Below, piece after piece: positions 1 to 4,708 of a DNA stretch of 6,628 bases. The notes beneath the pieces are model-generated. The model saw only the letters and a list, made by a program, of their open reading frames with translations. It did no database searches and had not been told where the DNA came from. Both the position numbers and the translations under genes were made by a program. The stretch spans positions 1 through 6,628 of the forward strand of contig CAZTLI010000308.1 in NCBI GenBank assembly GCA_964614375.1, written 5' to 3'. The stretch's first letter is position 1; each line of letters begins with the position of its first letter. This DNA is from CAZTLI01 sp964614375 (lineage in GTDB: Bacteria; Chloroflexota; Anaerolineae; Aggregatilineales; Phototrophicaceae).

Positions 1-896
1 CGCATCCCGGCTTGATGCTGAATCGCGCCAGAGATACCGCAGGCGATATACAAATCCGGGCTGACGACCTTACCCGTTTGCCCAACCTGATGTTCGTAGG
101 GGATGAAGCCCGCGTCTACTGCCGCACGACTCGCGCCCATAGCCGCACCGAGAACCTCTGTCAATGGTCGGATGACATTGGCAAATCCATCTTGCGCTTT
201 CCAGACAGCGGGGTCACCGGCATCACCCGGCGCATCTTTGGGATTGTTCGCCATCCCACGACCACCAGAGACGATAATCGCGGCGTCGGTCAGGCTGACT
301 GTGCCTCTGGCTTCTTCCATTGATTCGACTTTGGTGGCAATGTCGCTTTCACTCAATACGGCGTCTACGCTTGTGATGCTGGCGGCGACACCTGAATTAT
401 AATCATTGGGTTTAAAGGCACGTCCGCGAATAGTCACAAATTTTGTGCCATCGCCAACAGTCACGGCGTCACTCAACACCTTGCCTGCATAGGCCGGACG
501 AGTGGCTTTCACCTGACCGCCGTCGAGCGACAGTTCCAACGCTTCCGAAATCATCCCCGAATCGGTATCGGCAGCAGCGGCAGCCAGCAGTTCGCGTCCG
601 CGATTTGTACCCACAGCCAGTACCACATTCGGGTTGTTATCCTGCACCAGTTTGGTCAGTAAGGCCGCATAAGGTTCGAGACGCGCGGCGTGCAGCGTGG
701 CATCGTCGCAGACAATCTGGGCATCTGCGCCATATTTTGCGGCTTCTTCCGCCAACGCCTTCGCGCCTTCACCAAAGACCAGCGCGGTCAACGGCACACC
801 CAGACCATCCGCCAGTGTTCGACCGGCACCGAGGGCTTCCCAACTGGTGTTGTTGGCAGTGCCGTTGAGCGATTCAATCCAGACATACACACTCAT
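1..896 (-). CDS. etfA: Electron transfer flavoprotein alpha subunit, 3' end cut off by the window
   Basis: EtfA with EtfB forms the soluble FAD-containing heterodimer that takes electrons from acyl-CoA dehydrogenases and passes them to ETF:quinone oxidoreductase. The visible 298 codons begin at ATG 896-894. The FAD-binding C-terminal domain is clear: SGGRGM at residues 210-215, GASRAAVDAGF from 254, VGQTGKVV at 271-278, and PDLYIACGISGAIQHQAGM at 280-298, where the window ends. From usual family length, roughly 40-50 residues are missing. The start is fixed by translational coupling: the etfB stop TGA (895-893) overlaps this ATG as ATGA. The N-terminal part (MSVYVWIESLNG) is a normal ETF alpha start. 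It is read from the etfB promoter. No defects are seen in the visible part. Confidence 0.96.
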   Translation of the reverse strand, partial: MSVYVWIESLNGTANNTSWEALGAGRTLADGLGVPLTALVFGEGAKALAEEAAKYGADAQIVCDDATLHAARLEPYAALLTKLVQDNNPNVVLAVGTNRGRELLAAAAADTDSGMISEALELSLDGGQVKATRPAYAGKVLSDAVTVGDGTKFVTIRGRAFKPNDYNSGVAASITSVDAVLSESDIATKVESMEEARGTVSLTDAAIIVSGGRGMANNPKDAPGDAGDPAVWKAQDGFANVIRPLTEVLGAAMGASRAAVDAGFIPYEHQVGQTGKVVSPDLYIACGISGAIQHQAGM

Positions 897-1672
897 AGCA
901 CCTTCTCCTCAAGCAGTTTCTCGACCAGTGCAGCGGCCTGTTCAGCGGGTTCGCCTTCCAGCATGACGACTTGGACGTTGCGTTCGGGCAGATTGCGAAA
1001 AGCCGCGACATTGACCTTTGCCGTACCGAAATCTACGCCCAAATCAGCAGGAGACCATTCGGGAATCTGTGCTTTAGACGCTTTGCGAATGCCGATGAAC
1101 GACGGATAACGCGGTTCATTGATGCCTTTCATAACGTTGATAACTGCCGGAAGGTTGCTCGTGACAACCTGCTTGCCCGCTTCCAGCATTCGTTCAACTT
1201 TGATGGTTCTGGCGGCGTAATCGACTTCCAGAATTTTGGAGACATAACTCAGCATTGTCCAACCGAGTTTGCGCGCGGTCTGGTAGATGTGCTGGTCTGT
1301 GCCAACATCGACACTCTCTTTGCCGAAAATGACCAGATCGACATCGCCCAACTTGTTGACAGCCGCAGCAGCCAGTTTCGCAAATGCCAGACTGTCGTTT
1401 ACATCCACACCATCACCCCAAACACGAATGGCGTCGTCGAGACCCATTGCGAGACTGTGCTTAAGGGCTTCGTTGTGCATTTCGGGGCCAATGGCAATGA
1501 CAGTCGCTTTACCACCGCCACTCTTGGCCTGCAAAATCGCTTCTTCTAAAGCATATTCATCCCAGGGGTTAACGACAGTCGCCGCATCGCCCCAGGTGAC
1601 TGTGCCATCACCGCCGACTTCAACTTTAGCGGCAGTATCTGGCGTGCTGCGGGTAAATGTTACAACATGCAA
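893..1672 (-). CDS. etfB: Electron transfer flavoprotein beta subunit (TTG start)
   Basis: EtfB is the AMP-binding partner of EtfA in the ETF heterodimer. Family features, numbered from the TTG start: STPDT near residue 11, NPWDEYALEE at 35-44, the nucleotide-binding stretch FGKESVDVGTDQ at 116-127, the signature VERMLEAGKQVV at 159-170 and NEPRYPS at 185-191. Length from TTG is 259 residues, normal for the family. An upstream in-frame ATG at 1690 would place the Shine-Dalgarno GGAGGT inside the coding region and add six residues that family members lack. TTG 1672-1670 sits 8 nt after GGAGGT and aligns with the usual Met1, ten residues before PDT. The GTG at 1678 is only 2 nt from the SD. The stop overlaps the etfA start by ATGA, so the two subunits are coupled. 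Confidence 0.95.
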   Translation of the reverse strand: MHVVTFTRSTPDTAAKVEVGGDGTVTWGDAATVVNPWDEYALEEAILQAKSGGGKATVIAIGPEMHNEALKHSLAMGLDDAIRVWGDGVDVNDSLAFAKLAAAAVNKLGDVDLVIFGKESVDVGTDQHIYQTARKLGWTMLSYVSKILEVDYAARTIKVERMLEAGKQVVTSNLPAVINVMKGINEPRYPSFIGIRKASKAQIPEWSPADLGVDFGTAKVNVAAFRNLPERNVQVVMLEGEPAEQAAALVEKLLEEKVL

Positions 1673-1680
1673 GGTCACAA

Positions 1681-1686
1681 ACCTCC
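1681..1686 (-). promoter_or_regulatory. Shine-Dalgarno of etfB that decides a TTG start
   Basis: GGAGGT on the minus strand (1686-1681) lies 8 nt before TTG 1672. It rules out the longer ATG start at 1690, which lies upstream of this ribosome site, and makes the GTG at 1678 too close. Confidence 0.75.
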
Positions 1687-1721
1687 ACATACATAGATAT
1701 TACGATTAAAAGAATAGGGGT

Positions 1722-1750
1722 ATTGTACCTGATTTAATCAGAAAATCTAA
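1722..1750 (-). promoter_or_regulatory. Candidate etfBA promoter with a palindrome in the spacer
   Basis: In the 98-base gap between the pentapeptide gene and etfB, the minus strand has a -10-like TACAAT (1727-1722). At a 17-nt spacing the -35 position holds TTAGAT, a poor match to TTGACA, so activator help or another sigma factor is possible. The spacer contains the perfect interrupted palindrome CTGATT-A-AATCAG (minus sense, 1741-1729), a typical place for a repressor operator. A further CTGATT (plus sense) lies at 1753-1758, 24 bases from the first. Repressor control of ETF genes by a fatty-acid regulator would fit their role but is inference. Confidence 0.4.
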
Positions 1751-1788
1751 TACTGATTCGATTAATTTGCCCCTGTAAAACCCAACGG

Positions 1789-2373
1789 CTATGGCGCTTT
1801 GCCATTGGTATAGCGGTTCAAGTCTACAGCAGGTGACCATGCTGTACCATCGGGAAGAATCGTGCGCTCATCACATTTCACATCGTTGACCGTTGCCCCG
1901 GCGAGATTGGCATCTTGCAGATTTGCGCCACAGAAATTGGTTTGCCACAAATTCGTCTCGCACAGGTTCGCGCCCATCAGATTTGCGCCATCGAAATTCG
2001 TTCCCGATAGATGCACACCGTGCAAATTGCTACCCGACAGATTGGCACTGGTCATGCGCGCGCGGCGCAAATTGGCGTCTTGCAGATTCGCACCCGCTAA
2101 ATTCGCGCGGCGCAAATCCGCCGAATAGAGATAAGCACGTTGTAAGTCCGCGCCGGATAAATTGACCGCCTCTAACTGCGCCATCGCCAGCTCCACGCCT
2201 TTCAAATCGGCATTGGCGAGGTTCGCGCCTTTGAGCTTGCCAGATTGGATATATTCGCGCTCTTTGAGCATTTCGATGGCTTGCAAGGCCGAATCGTTGC
2301 TGCCTGTCACCACCTGCTCAACCAGCTTATCATTGGAAATGAGCTTATTCTTTAACTTCATTAACCGTTTCAC
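1789..2373 (-). CDS. Pentapeptide-repeat protein
   Basis: This 194-residue protein has a short basic, probably helical N-terminus (1-45) and then an unbroken run of about 24 pentapeptide repeats, A(N/D)Lxx, with the central Leu/Phe/Met/Val at every fifth residue from 47 to 162. Such runs fold as a right-handed quadrilateral beta-helix. The tail CDERTILPDGTAWSPAVDLNRYTN-type segment (167-190) is the usual cap seen after these repeats. There is no signal peptide or membrane segment, so it is probably cytoplasmic. The start is GTG 2373-2371, with GAGGG 6 nt upstream; the ATG at 2361 would be 18 nt from that site. Function is unknown: known members range from gyrase mimics to structural modules, and nothing here picks one. 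It stands alone, 98 bases before etfB. Confidence 0.9.
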   Translation of the reverse strand: MKRLMKLKNKLISNDKLVEQVVTGSNDSALQAIEMLKEREYIQSGKLKGANLANADLKGVELAMAQLEAVNLSGADLQRAYLYSADLRRANLAGANLQDANLRRARMTSANLSGSNLHGVHLSGTNFDGANLMGANLCETNLWQTNFCGANLQDANLAGATVNDVKCDERTILPDGTAWSPAVDLNRYTNGKAP

Positions 2374-2416
2374 GATAATCCCTCAACAATACACAACCAA
2401 CCGGAAAACGGTGATC

Positions 2417-2422
2417 ATTGTA
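2417..2422 (-). promoter_or_regulatory. Possible -10 element for the pentapeptide gene
   Basis: TACAAT on the minus strand lies about 44 bases before the GTG start, within the 106-base gap after the osmC-like gene. No good -35 (ACGTGA at 17 nt spacing) is seen, so this is weak. No intrinsic terminator is visible in this gap, and read-through from the osmC-like gene is possible. Confidence 0.25.
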
Positions 2423-2479
2423 GCCCGCACATATTAAGCTCACGTTAGAGCGCGCTGATGTAAACAAGAGATTTTCGCG

Positions 2480-2959
2480 TTAGTCGTCTAAATCCACCAT
2501 ATTGAGCGTCGTTGTAATCTGGATGCAACCACCGATACTGCGCGCCACCGGGCAGTAATCGGCATGAAAACCGTGTACCCGTTCCGCCGTTTCCCGATGT
2601 TCGGGCGCGATTTTCAGCGTATACGTGGCAAAGATACGTTTGATAACCAGCACCTTGTTCTCTTTTTCGATTTCGCCGCGTATTTCGCCGACTAGATAAC
2701 CTTCACCAGCAGGGATTCCGCGCGCCTCCAGCGCGCCGCCAAATGTGCCGGTCAGTCACCCACCAGTCGCAGCAACAACATAATCAAGCGTGGTTGAATG
2801 CGGGTCGTGAACGTTGGTATCCACACCATAGTGTTCCGCCACTTCAGAATGGACACCAAACAAAGTCGGTTCTTCCTCTATGGGCAAAAAGGCGCGGCGG
2901 AAAGGCCCTTTGACTCGTTCAATGCGGACATGGGAAACATAAGCCACTTCATCGGACAT
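2480..2959 (-). CDS. OsmC/YhfA-like redox protein, probable selenoprotein (TGA = Sec68)
   Basis: OsmC/Ohr-family proteins are cytoplasmic thiol peroxidases acting on (organic) hydroperoxides through two conserved cysteines. ATG 2959-2957 follows GAGG by 9 nt. From it, 159 codons run to TAA 2482-2480 with one in-frame TGA at 2758-2756, codon 68. Around the TGA the product reads LDYVVAATGG-[TGA]-LTGTFGGALEARG; YhfA-type members have A-x-G-G-C here, so TGA stands at the first catalytic cysteine. After it come a normal beta-strand region (EIEKENKVLVIKRIFATYTLKI) and FHADYCPVARS with the second catalytic cysteine, Cys136, then GGCIQITTTL to the end. The whole matches a single family domain of normal length. 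A SECIS-like hairpin follows the TGA. An alternative is a TGC-to-TGA nonsense mutation or read error, but the exact position, the intact downstream half and the hairpin argue for selenocysteine. A conventional gene caller would split or truncate it. Confidence 0.85.
2705..2755 (-). promoter_or_regulatory. Candidate bacterial SECIS element
   Basis: Directly after the TGA, the coding strand can fold into an apical hairpin GCGCGC (2736-2731), loop TGGAG (2730-2726), GCGCGC (2725-2720), and a lower stem ACCGGCA (2752-2746) with TGCTGGT (2711-2705), 7 pairs including one G-U. The internal loop between them is 9 and 8 nt and can form GG-CC pairs. The lower stem begins 3 nt after TGA and the apical loop 25 nt after it, with G at loop positions 2 and 3. 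This fits the general bacterial SECIS description (small apical loop with a G in its first two positions, roughly 16-37 nt from UGA). The local GC richness means a chance hairpin cannot be excluded without folding statistics. Confidence 0.7.
2756..2758 (-). other. In-frame TGA, predicted selenocysteine codon (Sec68)
   Basis: The plus-strand tca at 2756-2758 reads TGA on the coding strand, between GGT GGG and CTG ACC. One base separates it from TGC or TGT (Cys), the residue the family conserves here. TGA is used as a genuine stop in etfB and in the Uma2 gene of this window, so a general reassignment of TGA is unlikely. Confidence 0.8.
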
Positions 2960-2994
2960 AAACACAATCCTCATTCTATTTTGCGTGTGCAGCG

Positions 2995-3023
2995 AGTTTA
3001 CCAGCAGACGAAATGGAAAACAA
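2995..3023 (-). promoter_or_regulatory. Weak candidate promoter of the osmC-like gene
   Basis: On the minus strand TTGTTT (3023-3018), 17 nt, then TAAACT (3000-2995) preceded by TGG as an extended -10. It would start transcription about 30 nt before the ATG. Both hexamers are poor, and the -35 overlaps the T-tract of the terminator just upstream. If it is not real, the gene depends on read-through from the structured RNA upstream. Confidence 0.25.
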
Positions 3024-3047
3024 AAAACGCACTGACGATTCAGTGCG
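3017..3047 (-). terminator. Strong intrinsic terminator of the upstream RNA
   Basis: On the minus strand CGCACTGA (3047-3040), loop ATCG, TCAGTGCG (3035-3028): eight perfect pairs with a 4-nt loop, followed at once by six T, a G and four more T (3027-3017). It ends transcription about 60 nt before the osmC-like start, so it bounds a small RNA or acts as an attenuator in a leader. Confidence 0.85.
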
Positions 3048-3180
3048 CTGTGACGCTCCCCACGAATAAATTCGGGGGCTTCTGTTGCACGCTTGCCCCA
3101 ACGGGCTACGTTATGCAACACGGATGCGTCCCATCCGGTACTGCAAGTGTCGTCTGAGCCTATTCTGCTTCTGTACGACA
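3022..3180 (-). ncRNA. Predicted structured RNA of about 160 nt with an omega-RNA-like 3' part
   Basis: It is bounded by an extended -10 promoter (3194-3186) and an intrinsic terminator (3047-3017). Between them lie hairpins in series on the minus strand: TGTCGT/ACGACA (3180-3175 with 3153-3148); CGGATG/CATCCG with loop GGACG (3137-3121); TGTTGCA/TGCAACA (3120-3114 with 3089-3083) enclosing GCCC-GTTG-GGGC; and CCCC CGAA TTTA TTCG (T) GGGG (3078-3058), followed by AGCGTCAC. The last hairpin and its flanks (GAAG before, AGnGTCAC after) look to me like the conserved terminal hairpin of IS200/IS605 TnpB elements and of their omega RNAs; this is from memory and unverified. No tnpB coding or zinc-finger motif is seen nearby. 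Alternatives are a MITE-like remnant or a 5' leader/attenuator of the osmC-like gene. It does not match tRNA, SRP RNA or tmRNA features I know. Confidence 0.55.
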
Positions 3181-3185
3181 TACCA

Positions 3186-3194
3186 ATTATACCA
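3186..3194 (-). promoter_or_regulatory. Extended -10 promoter of the structured RNA
   Basis: TGG-TATAAT on the minus strand: a consensus -10 with the TGn extension, predicting a start near 3180. The -35 position (CGCCAT at 17 nt) is poor, which is common for extended -10 promoters. A 10-bp inverted repeat lies just upstream at 3246-3214. Confidence 0.6.
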
Positions 3195-3213
3195 CAAAAT
3201 GGGGTGGCATGGC

Positions 3214-3246
3214 GGATTTTGTCTCGGCTATTGTCGGACAAAATCC
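3214..3246 (+). repeat. 10-bp perfect inverted repeat upstream of the RNA promoter
   Basis: GGATTTTGTC (3214-3223) and GACAAAATCC (3237-3246) with a 13-nt spacer. Nested in it is a second palindrome TTGTC-G-GACAA (3231-3241), and a related ATTTTGTG is read on the minus strand next to the -10 (about 3202-3195). The arrangement, immediately upstream of a promoter, suggests binding sites of a dimeric regulator. No T-tract follows on either strand, so it is not an intrinsic terminator. Confidence 0.45.
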
Positions 3247-3261
3247 AGTCACACGTACCAC

Positions 3262-3304
3262 GCGCCTTATATCCCCATAGCTAAATCAAGGGGCTTTACG
3301 GCGC
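3262..3304 (-). other. Nested symmetric hairpin in the 3' flank of the small membrane peptide gene
   Basis: GCGCC (3262-3266), 6 nt, CCCC (3273-3276), 13 nt, GGGG (3290-3293), 6 nt, GGCGC (3300-3304). It starts 28 nt after the stop of the Pmp3-like gene and has no T-tract, so it may protect or end that transcript with help from Rho, or be part of a decayed mobile element. It may also be chance. Confidence 0.3.
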
Positions 3305-3331
3305 ACATTGGTAATGGATTCGTAGCGCAGG

Positions 3332-3493
3332 TTACCGGTTGTTATTTGCCAGATTGATGAGCAGGGCCGCGATCATGCCGGGCACCCAACCCACCACGGT
3401 TAAGATGAACACCAGTATGAACGACCCGCAACCCCTGTCAACCACCGCAAATGGCGGAAAAACAATACACACAAGTGCGCGCAAGAGACTCAT
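3332..3493 (-). CDS. Pmp3/YqaE (UPF0057) family small membrane protein
   Basis: A 53-residue peptide from ATG 3493-3491: two hydrophobic segments, LLRALVCIVFPPFAVV and FILVFILTVVGWVPGMIAALLI, joined by a short DRGCGS turn. The FPPFAV(V) motif in the first segment and the GW(V)PG(M)I(A)AL pattern in the second are the hallmarks of the Pmp3/YqaE family, whose members are about 50 residues long. Family members are inner-membrane proteins linked to salt or cold stress and membrane potential in some organisms; no enzymatic role is known. AGGAG lies 11 nt before the ATG, slightly long. An in-frame TTG at 3514 would extend the peptide by seven residues upstream of this SD and is less likely. Confidence 0.88.
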   Translation of the reverse strand: MSLLRALVCIVFPPFAVVDRGCGSFILVFILTVVGWVPGMIAALLINLANNNR

Positions 3494-3513
3494 TGGGGAT
3501 ATTACTCCTGACA

Positions 3514-3551
3514 ATCGCTGTTCAACACAATCCTTTACGTAAAACAGCGAT
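3514..3551 (+). repeat. 9-bp inverted repeat with an internal TTTACGTAAA palindrome
   Basis: ATCGCTGTT (3514-3522) and AACAGCGAT (3543-3551) are perfect complements around a 20-nt loop, and TTTACGTAAA (3534-3543) is a perfect 10-bp palindrome within it. It lies between the roadblock-like gene and the Pmp3-like gene, about 20-60 bases before the start of the latter. No T-tract follows. It could be an operator for the Pmp3-like gene or the mRNA end of the gene before. Confidence 0.4.
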
Positions 3552-3566
3552 AGCAGGTTGTGTGTC

Positions 3567-3998
3567 CTATAGCTGCCACTCTATTTTCGGCAGGGGCGAC
3601 TCATCCGACAACACCGCTTCGAGGTACTCAATCGCGATGTCGATATTGGCGTCTATCGCAGGCGAAGCATGACTTTCATGAGTGACCAGCAGCACCGCGC
3701 GTAATCCGACCGGCTTGATGGTGACGGTATGGGACGGGCCTTCCTCAGGTTCTTGCATCACCAACCGCATCAACCCGGCATTCCCCCGTCCCCATGCCGA
3801 CGATGCGTGTTCACTGAGTAAAAACAAAGGGGCAGATAAAGCCGCCAACCGCTGGGTCTTCTCGTTATTGTCGAATGTCGCTGTAATCGCAATCCCGCCA
3901 GTATTTGTCAGCAGCACGCCCCCAATCGCGGCGATAGCTTCTTGCAGTGACCATAAACAACGGGTTGCCAGTGCAATTTTATGATTATGTGATCTCAT
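3567..3998 (-). CDS. Roadblock/LC7-like domain protein (tentative)
   Basis: A 143-residue soluble protein. Residues 8-110 have the roadblock/LC7 pattern: an amphipathic first helix (ALATRCLWSLQEAIAAI), a beta pair GGVLLTNTGGIAITA (26-40) where members have a G-a-x-L-x-x-x-x-G-l-x-i-A motif, a central helix LAALSAPLFLLSEHASSAWGRG (51-72), and strands LMRLVMQE, HTVTIKPVG and LRAVLLVTHESH. Such proteins (MglB, bacterial roadblock) usually regulate or scaffold small Ras-like GTPases, but no GTPase gene is visible here. The C-terminal 30 residues are acidic and do not look like a known motif. ATG 3998-3996 has a weak SD (GGA about 8 nt upstream) and lies 29 nt after the SGNH stop, so it is probably cotranscribed. 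The fold call is from pattern recognition only. Confidence 0.6.
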   Translation of the reverse strand: MRSHNHKIALATRCLWSLQEAIAAIGGVLLTNTGGIAITATFDNNEKTQRLAALSAPLFLLSEHASSAWGRGNAGLMRLVMQEPEEGPSHTVTIKPVGLRAVLLVTHESHASPAIDANIDIAIEYLEAVLSDESPLPKIEWQL

Positions 3999-4027
3999 CT
4001 CGCTATCCGAAGTGTGCTCATGATGCG

Positions 4028-4708
4028 CTACGATAAATAGGGCTGCAAGAATTCGACAATCACTGTCGCTGCCACTTTCGCAGCCTGTGGTGTCAGGTGC
4101 ATTCCATCAAAGGTATAGGTATAACCCAAACGCTGCCGTTCGCTCTCGTAATCATGCCAATTATGTGCGCCGCGCCGCCCAATTTCATTGATAAAATCCA
4201 TCGTCACGGGTTCACGCTGGGGCGGGTTATCGTTGGTAAAGTGTGCTGCCAAATCCAGCACAGGGACATTCAACGAGTCCGCAACCTGTCGCGCCAAGTG
4301 ATTGTAGTGCGCCATCACCTCGACTAATTGCGGGTTGTACTCCGTTGGCTCCAGCCCAACCCATGTTTCGATATAATTCAGGCTCAACTCCGTCACTAAG
4401 GCACGATAGGCACGCGCGAATTCATCTGGTGTCACAAACCCGTCCTTGATGGCCTGCACACGCTGGTAGTATGGGCGTGTGGCGGGTTGTGTATAGGATA
4501 CCACATCATTGCCCCCAACCATCACAAATACAGCATCGGGTTCGTCAATTAACACATCCGCCAACCGCCGCCGCAGATTGACCACTGTATTGCCACCGAC
4601 TCCGGCATTGATGATGGTGTGGTCTGGCAGCAGGCGCCCTACTTCGTCCACAAAATCGCCACCATATCCGCCCCACGTCAGGCTGTCACCCAGAAACGCG
4701 ATTTTCAT
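4028..4708 (-). CDS. SGNH/GDSL-type hydrolase
   Basis: A 226-residue esterase/lipase-type hydrolase without a signal peptide, so probably cytoplasmic. All four SGNH blocks are present: block I GDSLT (7-11) with nucleophile Ser9; block II NAGVGGNT (34-41) with the oxyanion-hole Gly; block III GGND (65-68) with Asn67; and block V DGMHLT (201-206) with Asp201 and His204. The segment between blocks III and V (70-190) is rich in charged and aromatic residues and gives no clue to the substrate; esters, acetylated sugars or lysophospholipids are all possible. ATG 4708-4706 overlaps the stop TGA of the Uma2 gene as ATGA, so translation is coupled. Length is normal for compact cytoplasmic members. Confidence 0.92.
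   Translation of the reverse strand: MKIAFLGDSLTWGGYGGDFVDEVGRLLPDHTIINAGVGGNTVVNLRRRLADVLIDEPDAVFVMVGGNDVVSYTQPATRPYYQRVQAIKDGFVTPDEFARAYRALVTELSLNYIETWVGLEPTEYNPQLVEVMAHYNHLARQVADSLNVPVLDLAAHFTNDNPPQREPVTMDFINEIGRRGAHNWHDYESERQRLGYTYTFDGMHLTPQAAKVAATVIVEFLQPYLS

Noticed and set aside
443..1709. Long plus-strand open frames opposite etfA and etfB (such as 443-868, 690-1109, 971-1549, 1287-1709)
   Set aside because: All lie antisense to clear ETF genes, overlap each other and have no family features.
1862..2240. Short-period DNA repeats resembling a tandem or CRISPR-like array
   Set aside because: The 15-base periodicity comes from the pentapeptide codons; there are no spacers or identical direct repeats.
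1789..2373. Pentapeptide protein as a Qnr-type gyrase-protecting resistance protein
   Set aside because: The repeats lack recognisable Qnr loops, and the helical N-terminus and C-terminal cap are those of generic pentapeptide proteins; no resistance context is seen.
1862..2437. Plus-strand open frames opposite the pentapeptide gene with repetitive products
   Set aside because: The repetition merely mirrors the pentapeptide codons on the other strand.
2756..2758. General reassignment of TGA to Trp or Gly in this organism
   Set aside because: TGA serves as the true stop of etfB and of the Uma2 gene, where it overlaps the next start as ATGA.
2480..2959. OsmC-like gene as a simple pseudogene with a nonsense mutation
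   Set aside because: Possible but less likely: the TGA falls exactly on the catalytic cysteine, no other damage is seen, the second cysteine is kept and a SECIS-like hairpin follows.
2756..3241. Minus-strand open frame from 3241 to the TGA as a separate 161-residue gene
   Set aside because: Only the last 67 residues belong to a protein family. The part upstream of ATG 2959 runs through the terminator and RNA hairpins and looks non-coding, and the TGA is followed in the same frame by the rest of the OsmC domain.
3214..3246. Inverted repeat as an intrinsic terminator
   Set aside because: The stem is AT-rich and neither strand has a T-tract after it.
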